Below are positions 43,361 to 54,719 of a stretch of 64,000 bases of DNA, one piece after another. The stretch is from positions 1,116,001 through 1,180,000 of the forward strand of contig JAETXT010000003.1 of the NCBI GenBank assembly GCA_019188255.1, written 5' to 3'. The first letter of the stretch is position 1, and each line of letters opens with the position of its first letter. Made by a program: the position numbers and the translations under genes. The notes beneath the pieces are model-generated. The model did no database searches and was not told the origin of the DNA. It saw only the letters and a list, made by a program, of their open reading frames with translations. Source of the DNA: Verticillium longisporum. Lineage: Eukaryota; Ascomycota; Sordariomycetes; Glomerellales; Plectosphaerellaceae.

Positions 43361-45924
43361 ATGTCTGACGATCGCATGTCCTCGACTGACGATGGTACGT
43401 CTACATTTGGTATCCCTCTCTTGCTCTTGCAGGTGCCAGTCAAACTAACGACTACCCCCGCAGTCATCGTCAGCCTCAGTTTCCCGATCTCCGATAATGC
43501 TTACCCCGAGCGTCGCATTACACTCAACGCGGCCAGGCCTTCCATCCAAGTTGGCCGTACCAGCAAGAGAGTGGCCAACCTATCTGCTGCCCTTGACAAT
43601 GCCTGGCTTGAAAACCCCGTGATAAGCCGCGAGCATGCCGAGATCTTTCTCGGTCCAGACCCAGAGAAGGTACAAAGTCCATAACCGTCTATCTCGCGCT
43701 GGCAGGCGTTCTCAAGCTCTAGAACCATGTCCATGATATCAAATGCTGACCGTACCAGGCCGTCTACATCAAGGACCGTCACTCGAGACACGGTACTTTC
43801 GTCAACAAAGACCGCGTTTATCCCGATACCCCTGTCCAGCTTCACCAGGGTGATTTCGTCAGATTTGGTATCGATATACAACGTGACCAAGGTCTTTATC
43901 CCCCGCCCTCTGCTTCCATCGACATCCAGTTCATCAATGGAGCGGATCACAATACCACAGGCACTCATACCCCTGTTGATCGCTCAGTCGGGTACCACGT
44001 TCCTGAGACTTCTGATGACAGTGATGGCTTTGACAGCGACGATTGTGACGATGAGGACCGCAACGCGGTACGCAGCGCTGTCGCAAACCTTCGAACTGCC
44101 GGAGAGCAACGAGCGCCGAAGCAGGATACTGCTTCCATCCCTCCAACGACTCCTGCAGTAACGCATGGCGCTGCGCCGTCCAAAATCAGTATCAGCGCCG
44201 AAATCATCGACCTTGACCATTACAAGCCTAAGGGTGAAACTGTCATCGATCTGACAGGAGCCTCAAATTCAGAGCAGTTGCCCACGGTCTCTAAACCAGC
44301 TCCTTGCGCTGGCACTGTCACCGAAGTTCTTGACTTTGATTGCGACGATGAGGGCAAAGAAAATGCACATCTTCCTATGGAACTAGAGCCAACGTATTCG
44401 GTCGATCACTCCCACCAACCTATCCGTTTTGACACGAGCGAGTCGGAAAACGAGTCTTCAAATGATGATACTCAACTTGATGGTGCTCCTTTGGGGGTGT
44501 GGAGCAGCTCAGTGATTGCCGGCACGGAGCACACTGGGGACGATGACGAGGACGACTTTGAGGTTGAGTCGAGTGATTCGATCAGCAGCGAGGATGAATC
44601 CATCTCGGACATCGATGAGTATGAAGACAATTACGAAGAAGCATCCATTGCCATGGAAGACGCCACCAAAACGCAAAGCCCATTATCGTCAGGCTGGGGG
44701 GACTACCCGGAACCATCACGATCAGTTAAGGAATACAATGAACTTGGATTCCTTCCTGCAATCGAGTCCGAGAAACCACAAGGTATGTCTTCCCCCCCTT
44801 GTGTTTTAACAGCTAGAAAGCCTCTGACATGCTCCTCATCAGTTCCTACATCGCCGCCAGAACAGCAGTGGATGCTTCCACCCTTGCAACAGGTCCTGGG
44901 CTCCAACGTGATGACCATGTCCACCATGCCAACCATGATCCCTGCGGCCCCCCAATGTACAATCTTTGTCTCGGCTTCTGCCACAAATTCTCAAAGCATT
45001 TACAAGTCACGGAAACTCCCGCCCTGGCGAGAGCCAGCCGTCAACCTACAGCCGGACCGCCGGGGCCAGTCATTCAACACTTGGCGGTCCGAGAACGAAG
45101 ACTTCCTTCAGGCGCGAGAGTCAAACAAGCAAGAGCTTTGTCGACGCCTATCGGTCTCCAAGACAGACCTGCCCAAATCGAGTACGACTCTTCTGTCGAC
45201 GCCAACAACAGAGCCTGCTTTTTCGGGTAACCCCAAGTCTGGGAACGAATCGACGGCTGCATGCGAGCCTGTAACACCAATAGATGACACCGAGGACTCT
45301 CTCGATCTTGCACCGTGTTCTAAAAATTTGACGGCACAGTCATCTCCACCCGCTGAAGCCATGTGGATTGATTCAGGCGACAGGTTCCTCACTGGTCCCC
45401 CAAACGACCCCGTCGTCGCCGACGCTCGCACTAGTCCTGAGCTGGATATGACAAGCGCTTGGTCTTTCAACCAAAGCAAAATGGCTGCAGCTACGATGGA
45501 GCCCGACAGCAACATCCAAGCTTCAGATACCGTGGTTGAGTCGCAAGTCACCAGTGTACCTGTCAAAATTTGCGAACAGTTGCGATCTCGGGCCTCTGCG
45601 AAGCGCAAGGCTTCTAACATTTCGGATGTTGTGCTCGGAGAGGAGGCGGTGGAGGCGGCTCTCAACGATACCACCAACGGTGATGAGCTTGCAGCCAGAG
45701 CGCCTTCTGCGTATCTTGGCAGTGGTGACTCGGCAGCTTCAGCTTCCTCAGAGACATCAAAGTCCAAGCAGAGGTGCAGCTTTGGTGTACACGAGCATGA
45801 CTGTGACCGCCCGTCCAAGCGGTTTAGACGCATGGCTGAGGCAGCAAGTCTTGTCGCCCTTGGTGGCGCAGCTGCAGGCGTGGCATTTATTACCACACTC
45901 ATCGCAACGGCTCCTGCCCTTTGA
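43361..45924 (+). CDS. FHA-domain protein with acidic middle and C-terminal tail anchor
   Basis: Exons are 43361-43394, 43464-43669, 43759-44782 and 44843-45924, about 781 aa. The last intron (60 nt, GTATGT...CTGAC...CAG) is in phase and could be retained. The forkhead-associated (phosphothreonine-binding) domain is within residues 15-115: IQVGRTSKR (Gly-Arg), ENPVISREHAEIFL (Ser-Arg-x-His) and DRHSRHGTFVNKDRVYP (Gly-Thr-x-x-Asn). Phosphopeptide-contacting residues are thus all present. The middle is long, acidic and Ser-rich (e.g. GTEHTGDDDEDDFEVESSD). The end has a basic patch (PSKRFRRM) and one hydrophobic segment, SLVALGGAAAGVAFITTLIA, consistent with a tail anchor. FHA plus tail anchor resembles SLMAP/Far9/PRO45 proteins of the STRIPAK complex, but I see no coiled coil, so this remains a possibility rather than a call. 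Confidence 0.85.
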
Positions 45925-48900
45925 AGGGCGTCAAGGCTTTCGGGGCTATGCATTCTTCTCGTTTTCGCTGTTAGTCAGGAACTTGTCCAACATCCGGGAT
46001 GGTTCATGTTAAAGGAGTGGGGTCTCGTTTGATTTGTGGCAGGCGTCCGGAGGAAATGGTGCGTTTGGTTTTCAGTCTTGGCTTTTCCAGGAAGGCTGGC
46101 TTTGGAGACGTAGTAATGACTTGGTGGGTCAGACGTCTTTTATTCTTTTTAGCTCTACTATAGGGAAGGTAGTCGACAGTGAATCAAGATTTCTCCGCGC
46201 GTATGGGCACCCAAGTTGAAAGAAAGATGTAAGCTTAGGTGGTCCCGCCTCGGCTTGAAAACAGCTGGTGGAAACACGAGAACATGCGACTTGGGATCGG
46301 GATAGAAAGTCGACCTTGGCACTGTTTCTGGAGATGGCACTAGTCCAACAGGTTCTGAGTGCGTTTCGAGTATGCCAGAGTTTTACAGTCATGGTGCCCT
46401 CACTGGCTTTGTCAAGGCGAAGAAAAGATGACGGCGCAGCCCGGCTTGCGGGACGCAACAGCTTTGTCGGCTGGACAGTCGTCTGCAGATGGCCACGTCG
46501 CCAACAGAGACTGGTGAGATGATGGAAGATCGACCGACACGTGGAGACCCTTTTTCCTTCTTCATAACCTCATGGATAAGGCGGACAGATTTCTTCGTGG
46601 TGTGACTCGACTGTGCTGATCGCAAAATGCTACTGACATCGTCGGGCGACGAAGAGCCGAGGTGTGGTAACACCAAGAGAAGAACTGTCGTATCTCTGAA
46701 ATATGGTCTGGGAAAGACAGAACTGGAGGAAACGATGGTGGTGCCTTTGCCGTTTCTGCATACTTGGCCGCGCGCAGCCAGCGTGCCACAGACGGGGTTG
46801 GCGCGGCAAAGGCGCCTAGCATCCCAAGTACATTTGGCTCAGAAAGTTACTAAGACCTCCCGGCTGTCTGTAAATCGTCTGCAGAAAAGGTGAGGTGGAT
46901 GGCAGCACAAAGAGAAGCGGAGGTTCGTGCTTGCCAACAAGAATGAACGCAAGTGCACATGCCTCGAGGTAGTTGTCCAATAGCAGCTTCACCACGGGCA
47001 GTGCTAGCAGCACCGAAGCTGATGGAAAACCAGGTCTTCACTCACACGACATCGCCCATCCTACCTAGTTGAAGCTCGTCTCCCGTTCGGGAGTGGTATT
47101 GTAACCCTTTCAAACACCCAAAGACAAGGCTTGTACCCTCAATGTGAGCAAGCTTGTGCACAGAGGGCCCTCGGGAGGCTCCGTCGTTCAGGGGTGGCCC
47201 CGAGATTCTTGCTTTGGAGTCACATGGCCTTGCACACAAGCGACAACAAGCGATGATGAACGGGTAGCGACAGAAAAAGGTGCAGCCCTCCGGGTCGTGT
47301 CAGAGCCACTCCCTTCCCACGATGACAGATGCCACACGGTCGATCTGGACATGGCGAACAAGAGGCATCTATGGTGAGCCTATGACCCAGCGGAAAGGCG
47401 GTCGCCTGACTACGAGTCACCTATGCGCCGAGCACACCCTCAAGGGGGCGCTACCCGACGGTTTGGTTCAGACAAATGATATATTCTGACTCGGACGTCA
47501 GTGCTGCCGACGCACTGTCGTTCATCTATTTGTCCGCCTGTCAAGTTGCATCTCGGCTGATCTCGATTCTCCAGATGCATGCAGAATATTTCAGACGAGG
47601 CCAAGGTAGCCAACGAGACAGTTGATCTCTGCAAGGAAGAAAGCTTCGAGGACGAATGACAGCTTCTTACAGACGCTAGTGACAATTCGGTCATCTCTCT
47701 TCAGAGAAGGCGTTCGAATGAAATGATATCATCTCGGTGGTGGCTGCCATCCGATAGATATGGGATGTTTAGGCAAGACAAAGCAAGAAGCTGTCATCAT
47801 TCTGCAGCAGTCAGTTTTATCCAGGACCAATCGCCGCCGCATCAATTCTTCCACCGTACGCAGCGCATCTGTCTCGTCAAGCACATTCTGAGGTGTGCCC
47901 CTCGACCGTATATATTAAGCACTTGGTCACGGTGGCATGCGCCATTATGTTCAGTGCTCCCAAGCCTCGAGACTTGAGACGAGGCAAACGTCAGCCTCGG
48001 TGTCTTGTCGTGGTCACAAGACCCGCCCTCGAAGCACTCCCTCTGCTGTGCTGGCTCCGCTTGGCAAGGCTCTCCTGAACTGGGCTGCCACGAATCCAAA
48101 GAACTGCTGATTGCAGGTCCCGGCACGAGAGCGCGGAAAAGCGATGACTGCTCTGACACAGGGCTATATAACGTCTGCAAATCCTCTGCCCCTGTCGACA
48201 CGATGGTTTCCGCATGCAAATATTGACTTACGGAATACTGTGACTGCGCTACTGTGAGCAAGCGCTGATTGAAATCGAGATCAAGACCCTCAGATTGCGG
48301 TCATCGATAACTGAATAAGTCATTATGAGTGCCAGCTCCGTCTTTGTCTGCGGCTGTGTCCGTGGGCTGGGAATCTGCGTCAGTTGTCCCATCTGTGCTG
48401 GGTCGCCGAGACTGTAAGTGCATCCGCCTCAGCCTTTCCAGACGGCACACTGATCTCAGTAGAGTTGCCGACTGCGATCCCTGCATGAGGAGTGGCGTTG
48501 TCTGGCACAACCCGCATTGTCACGCACCAGCAGCTTACACTCGCGCCCCGCCGCCAGCGCCTCCTCAACCAGGTGGTCGAGGACCCCGCGACGGCCATGG
48601 ATCGTCTTACCAGAGCGTCCCAGCTAGACGCAATTGAAGGCCTCTCAAGGCACCGAGATCCTGGTGACTCGAGATTGTGCCTTTGATTCTGTACATGTCA
48701 TCTCCAGAAAGTATCATGAATAGTCAAGAGTGCTGGGGGATCCCTGAGGGTTCAAGAATAGTCTGTAGTTGCGCAAGCTCTGAATGAATGACAGTCTGTG
48801 AGGTGAGCCGCTGGGACCAGGTATCACGTGCTTGCTGATGTGTTTCTACTCCGAGTCCCAGTGCGAACATTGTTGAGGATTGACATTGGGCAGGGTACAC

Positions 48901-49113
48901 TGCCTGAAGCTCGGTTGACTGTTCCTTGGCAATCACCGAGGCAAATCGATCACCTGTACCGCAGTTTGGAGTTGAAATTTCAGACAGAGTTTCATGATAA
49001 ATTCTGACAGATAGCTCAGTGTCTAGTCACAGGACATCAGATGAACGAACGGCGACCAGAGAGCCAAGGCAGTAGACACGTGCTGACCGAAAAGTACCAG
49101 CGAGCGATCTCTC

Positions 49114-49772
49114 TCACAGAACCCGATAGGTCCCAGAACCAAGGTGTTCAATGTTTGTAGCACCGCTTCCGGGGTCACGAAGCACGTGGACCTTGGAGCC
49201 TTTGGGGTCCGAGGCTTGGGCAGCCGACGATAGCTTCAGAGGGGGGTGCGATGACTTTGGGCAGTAATATGAATGGACCAGGACCGAAGTGTGACAAGAG
49301 GCTTGCAACTTTGCGTGCCACGGCAGAAGCTCCGAGATGCGTCCGTCGAGGTGAGCGTCCCTGATGGTCTTGAATCGTCTCATCCGCCTACATATTTTAG
49401 GTTGATCCATGCGATGCGATGTGGGCTAGACTGTGACTCCACCATACAATCATCTAGAGATGAGACGATCTGCTGTATCTGATCCAGGAATCTTGATAAG
49501 GGACACATGTACTCACGCAGATGTGAGATGTCTTCTTTGGACAGGGGCAGGCCGTTTCGGGATGCCCATCGAGGACTGCTGCTGTTTCGCTGAGGTGGCA
49601 AACTAGTTGTTTGAAGAAGCGACATGCTCAAAACGCAGCCGATGACATGTGTCGGAATGGAATTGGTCCACGGCCTCGAGATGTGTATTACACCTTTGGC
49701 CCAAGCCTGTACGTACGTTTTGCGTGAGCGATCACCGGCACGTGTACTTGCATGTTCCGATACAGTCTTCAA
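49114..49772 (-). other. Weak candidate for an unannotated or decayed gene
   Basis: Two overlapping minus-strand frames of 130 and 98 codons follow each other. The first ends HLREYMCPLSRFLDQIQQIV...RIAWINLKYVGG. The second starts inside it with MRRFKTIRDAHLDGRISELL and runs to GSGTYRVL. A GTAGGC near the junction could be a splice donor. Residue composition is protein-like, but no family is recognised and no ATG-anchored full model can be built. Confidence 0.2.
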
Positions 49773-50130
49773 TGAACGACATGCCCTCGCTCCAGGGGCC
49801 GGTGATAAGGCAGGCCAAAAGCTTGTGGCCCATCATGGCGCGGGACTTTTGTTACTGAAAGGTGAATTGATGCAAGATGCATGCCTAGCATGACGCTCAA
49901 AATCAGCCAGGTTGGTTGAGTATCTCTGACGTACGGTGATTCGGTTAAGACAAGTCTCGCTATACTGTGCTTGTTCTTCCTGAGATATGATAAGGATGCA
50001 TGCTGAGAATATCAGTGAGATATCGTGCGTCCGGGAACATGTTTCGTGGGGAGGTAGCCAACAGGTGATGCTTCAGCGTGAAGATAGAGTTGGCGTGTTG
50101 CACGTGATGCATGATGGTGAATGTCTCCCG

Positions 50131-50167
50131 CTACCTAGGTACCTGGGTACCTAGGTAAGGTAGGTAG
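50131..50167. repeat. Dense palindromic CTACCTAGGTACC cluster upstream of lst8
   Basis: CTACCTAGGTACCTGGGTACCTAGG and the following TAAGGTAGGTAG form overlapping inverted repeats of CCTAGGTACC. This is the strongest instance of the motif in the window. Confidence 0.75.
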
Positions 50168-50486
50168 AGGGGTCGGAGAATATGACTAAGGCAGTGAGCG
50201 GCCGGTACCTGGCAGGACTGGTGGGACTGCGTGACCCTGGCAGCACCAGAGCTTCGAAGACTCCACCTCCGTGTCGGCCTGCTGGGTATTTGGGTGGGGC
50301 TGGGCTAGTACTCTGCTCGGTCAGGTCCTTGTGAGCACGAGGGGACTCGACATTGACAGCCTTGGACCATAGCGACGCCGCCTTGGATGCGATTCTGCGT
50401 TCTTTCCCTGCACCTTGCTGCAGTCTCCTGATACCAAACTTCCTGTCGTATAACATGCGAACGCCAGAGCGGCCGCCTCAGTAAAC

Positions 50487-51734
50487 ATGTCTGTGATTCT
50501 TTGCACAGGTAAGCAAACAGCCAGTTGCGCACACCACGAACCTTATCGATATCTGCCCTTCGACCGCCGCCTGTCGCAAACCACCAAGCTGTTCTTGGAC
50601 CGTCCTCTGATCTGCGTCACTTGCTAACTTGTGGCGGGACCTAGCTGGCTACGACCACACCATTAGGTACGAGACTCCTCCATCTGTTCCTGCTGCCCTT
50701 GAACCCGGCACCGCCTCGGACCCTGATAGCAGTCACGATCTTCGGCTGACAGACATCGCAGGTTCTGGGAAGCACTTTCCGGCATCTGCCCTCGCACGAT
50801 CCAGCACCCCGACTCGCAGGTCAACCGTCTCTGCATATCTCCCGACAAGCGTTTTCTCGCTGCCGCCGGCCACCACACGGTCAAGCTCTTCGACATCAAG
50901 TCGACCAACCCGAACCCCCTCCTGACTTTTGGGGGCCATACCGGGAACATCACAGGCGTCGCCTTTCACTGCGAAGGAAAATGGATGGTCACGAGCTCTG
51001 AGGACGGCACCGTCAAGATCTGGGAGACACGTTCCGGCCAGGTTCAGCGTAGCTACAGCCACGGCTGCCCCGCCAACGACGTCGTCATTCACCCGAACCA
51101 GGGTGAAATCATCAGCTGCGACCGCAACGGCAGCGTTCGCGTGTGGGACCTGGCCGAGAATAACTGCTCTCACCAGCTGATCCCCGAAGAGGACGTGTCC
51201 GTGTCGAGCGTCACCGTCGCCAGCGACGGCTCCCTCCTGTGCGCGGCCAACAATGCAGTATGTTCTCCCGACGGCACCCACCTGCCGCCGCCGCAACACG
51301 TCACTGACCCCGCCTAGGGCAACGTCTTTGTCTGGCAGCTCCTCCAGGCCTACGATCGCACCCAGCTCGTTCCCGTAACCCACTTCAGCGCCCACAAGGA
51401 GTACATCACCCGCATCCTCCTCTCGCCGGACGTCAAGAAGCTCGCCACGTGCAGCGCCGACCACACGGCCAAGATCTGGGAGGTCAAGGATATCGAGCCT
51501 GTTCCCGACGAGGAGGGTCCCAAGCCCTACCCTCTCGAGGCCACTCTCAACGGCCACCAGCGCTGGGTCTGGGACTGCGCCTTCAGCGCCGATTCTGCCT
51601 ACCTAGTCACGTCGTGCTCAGACCATTACGCGCGACTGTGGGAGCTGCATAGCCAACAGATCATCAGGCAGTATAACGGACATCATAGAGGATCTGTTTG
51701 TGTAGCGCTTAACGACTACTCCGAGGCAAGATGA
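50487..51734 (+). CDS. lst8: LST8, WD40 subunit of TORC1/TORC2
   Basis: Four exons: 50487-50508, 50645-50666, 50762-51257 and 51318-51734. They code for 318 aa, the normal size of Lst8 (Pop3/Wat1 in fission yeast). Exons 1 and 2 are only 22 nt each and code for MSVILCTAGYDHTIR, the invariant start of the family. Exon 3 continues FWEALSGICPRTIQHPDSQV. WD repeats follow through the whole chain: KLFDIKSTNP, VKIWETRSGQ, VRVWDLAENN, FVWQLLQAYD, AKIWEVKDIE and ARLWELHSQQ, the expected seven-bladed propeller. Lst8 stabilises the Tor kinase domain in both TOR complexes. Introns are 136, 95 and 60 nt. The start is fixed by conservation across the two tiny exons. Confidence 0.95.
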
Positions 51735-52118
51735 ACCGTCATTTTTTGCTAGAGGCTGCCAGAGGTCGGGGGTTCAAGGTAGCAGGTCCCTCCCTTTTCC
51801 CATGCTGTTTTAGTTCATGAGTTGTATGATCCAGGTTCAGGGTCGGGTCGGCAAGGCGTCTGGAAATTTTTACTGCCCAATGGGTCAATTTGAAAACGGG
51901 TTGATCAATTGACTGATTAAATTCGTACCATGATCCTTTTCAAGTAACCGATCTCGTGCTCTAGCCCTCATCTATCATGCCTGCTTTCACGCGATGGTAT
52001 CCAAAGTAGAGCTATGGTCTCCAGCGACCCGACAACGCCAGCAATGTGATGAGATGGAAGTAACAAATGGAACGTCCGTCCGACATGAGAGAGGCCGTTT
52101 GTGAAATCATTGCGTCCT
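51735..52118. other. Intergenic region between convergent lst8 and cex1
   Basis: About 380 bp of shared 3' flank. Nothing further seen. Confidence 0.4.
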
Positions 52119-54719
52119 TTACCATCCGTCACCCCAACCGTCATCATCACCCGTTTCCTTAGGCTTCATGTCAATCTTCTTGGCAACTACCGGCTTCGCT
52201 GCTGGCTTCACAGTTGGCTTGGTGGCAGCAGGCTTCTTCGCCACAGCTGATGTCGACTTGGTGAGTCCTTTCGGCAACGGCTTCGAGGGCCCACCCTTCT
52301 TCTGATTTTGAGCAGCCAGCCAGCCGGCGAAATCAGGTTCTGATCCGTCGTCAAATGGCGTCGAGCTGGCTGTTGCGGGCTTGGACGCTGCGGATTTGGC
52401 GCTGGGCGCGTCGAAATACGTGTCATCGTCATGCATTTCTCCCCATGCATCGTCTTCACCAGCCCCATCAATGTCTTGGAAAAAGGAGTCTGCAGCCGGC
52501 TGAGGTGTTGCCCGGGATGATGTGGGGGCGGAGAAGTAACGGCCTGTCTGTGAAGTGTGGACGCGGTCGACCCCGTCTTTTTGGTTTCCAGGCCAGGAGA
52601 CGAGGTCACTCGTGGTGTCGTCGTTCCAGAAGTCGTGCCGTGATCATTCGTCTGCATCTCGCCTGCAGCCGCAGACATTTTGTTGGTGAATGAGGAAATA
52701 GCCCACCCAGTCCATGAGGAGCCCTCGCTGGGCTGAGGGGTGCTCATTCTTGGGCCTGCTGCGGCCTCGGCAGCCGGAGGGGGCAGCACAGACTCGGGCA
52801 TGGCCGCGGCTGCCTTGCGAATCTTTTGCAAGTAGACGTCTATGCTCTTGTTCGCCTGATCACGCACCAGCTTTTCCTTGTCCATCAGCAGCGGGCAGAT
52901 GGCAGGCAAAATTCGCGTCGCGCAGTCTTCGTCGGAAAAGTGCTCGCTTGTTGCGCCCAGTGCCATGAGAGCGGCATTTCGGCCGTGTACAAAGGGATCG
53001 CGAAGAGAGCGAGTGAAGGCTGCAATCAGCACCTTTGCTCTTGACGAAACACCCAGGTTCTTCGCAATCTTGCCGAGGCAGATGGTCGTGTTGGTTCGAA
53101 TGCCCGGTTGTTCATCATTCGCCGTCTTGGCCAGGTACCGTAGCAGCTCGCCATTGATGGTTCGATCCGACAATTTCGAAATAATCACAAGCACAGACTT
53201 GAGAGTCTGTTCCCTGACTATAGGGGCTGCATCTGCAAAGCCTGTCACCAGTTGCGGGAAGATCTTGTCGTTGACAATTTTCTGTGACAGACGGTCGATC
53301 ATCAAGGGCAGACTGTCGAGGAGGCACACCCGAATTGCTCGGTCCGGGTTTCCAAATAAGCGGATGACAACCGGAGTGATCCTGGAGTCGAAGTCTTCGC
53401 CGGACAGTTTCCCCGTAATTTTCATAACCACACCGAGGGCCTTGGGTCCACCGCCGCCAAACTCAACGGATTTGAGCATTTCAGGCAACGCCTTCATTTT
53501 GATGAAGTCCTCCGGGAGATCGTCGGTGATCTGTTCGAAGCCACTATGTTGAGTCAGTATCTTGTAAGCAATCGGGACATATGAGCTGGGCTACTTACTC
53601 GATGAAGGATTCTCGTTCAGGCTCGGACATGACTCCCATGTTGTCGATACCTTCCGTCAACTTGATAAGAGGACTGTCAAAGAACGAGCCCGTACGAGAC
53701 CCTTGGTCTAGGAAGTGCGCAGCACTCAGGCGCGCCTTGGGGTTTGGGTTCACGAGTCGCTTGTAGCTTGCGTGCATCGTGGGCGGAATGTTCTTCGTCT
53801 GGCCCGCCTGATCGGAGCCTTGAAAGTCGCCATTGAAAGCCTCGAAGACGAGGCATCCAAGGCCATACGAGTCAACTGCCGAGTGGGGACTCTTCTTTAT
53901 CGCGTCCCACCCACTACGGGCCAGTTCAGGAGGCGTGTACCGTCCTGAGTCGGGGACGAGGCTTCCGTATGTCTGCAGTCCCCGGGTCAGTCGTGTACGG
54001 AATACATGACGGAGCGCGACTCACATAGATAACTGCTTCGTCATCTTTCACGCTGCTCAAGACTTCGAAGCCGCCCAACTTCCATTCTCCACTCTCGGAT
54101 GTATACACAGAGCCAGCCTTGATATTGCCGTGAATCGAGGTTGCCTCGTCGTTTATGAACTTGACCGTCCGCTGCTGCAGTGTCAGGCTTTTATCAGGAA
54201 CAAGCAAAGCAGTTGCTCCTCAAAAGACGTACGGCAACACTGTGCAGACCCCATTTGATAGCCTCGGGACTCAGGCTCTTTCTCCTTATATGCCACCTCA
54301 GGGGCACGACCCTCTCGGTCGCAATGTAGATGTGGGTCTCGGTCTGGGAATCATGGTAAGAAGGAGGTCGTTGAATAAAGCAGGCGAGCAGCGTACTTCG
54401 ACAGTGTCTAGGACTTTAATCACTCCAGGATGTCGGAGCGTTCGCAGCTTTCGCAGGGCGTTCTTCGCGAGAGGTAGTCGAGGCTTGTTGGCGGCGATGT
54501 CGAAGGAGAAAACACTGCAGCTGGATCCGTCTTCCTGAATGATATGTCAGGTTTGGCTTTCAGAACAGAGATCGGACAGGAACCGTCAATTGTGCTAACC
54601 CTCTTTGTGCCATTGTTCAGAGTCCAGATGGACTGGTCAACATCAACCTTGTCGCCAATGTTGTAGGGTAAGGGGGAGCCTTGGGATATGGCCGAGGCCA
54701 CAGCGGAGAAGAAATTCAT
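52119..54719 (-). CDS. cex1: Cex1/SCYL1-type pseudokinase, tRNA-export and Golgi-trafficking adaptor, with an apparent 1-nt frameshift
   Basis: Six exons: 54719-54600, 54534-54397, 54343-54233, 54171-54025, 53972-53599 and 53543-52119, about 771 aa (yeast Cex1 is 761). The N-terminus MNFFSAVASAISQGSPLPYNIG is typical of SCY1-like proteins. The kinase-like domain (RKLRTLRHPGVIKVLDTVE, THIYIATERVVPL, IHGNIKAGSVYTSESGEWKLG) lacks the catalytic HRD and DFG motifs, as expected for a pseudokinase. HEAT repeats follow (e.g. DRAIRVCLLDSLPLMIDRLS, DPFVHGRNAALMALGATSEH). The tail ends GDDDGWGDGW, an acidic Trp motif like those in clathrin/COPI adaptors. At the run 52582-52578 (TTTTT on +) one base seems missing. 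Restoring it joins GLETKK to DGVDRVHTSQTGRYFSAPTS in a single frame. The exon 3/4 acceptor is a CAGCAG tandem. Confidence 0.9.

Larger units (their letters stand above)
45925..50486. other. Gene-poor 4.6-kb intergenic stretch
   Basis: The longest stretch without a supported gene. Six-frame reading yields only short, interrupted frames. One minus-strand region (49114-49772) looks weakly protein-like. A strong palindromic motif cluster (50131-50167) lies about 320 bp before LST8. No intact transposase, reverse transcriptase or terminal repeats were found. Confidence 0.5.

Noticed and set aside
45925..50486. Possible transposon relic in the gene-poor stretch
   Set aside because: No terminal repeats, target-site duplications or transposase/reverse-transcriptase motifs could be seen.
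50733..51557. 274-codon - strand frame
   Set aside because: Antisense to LST8 and crosses its introns.
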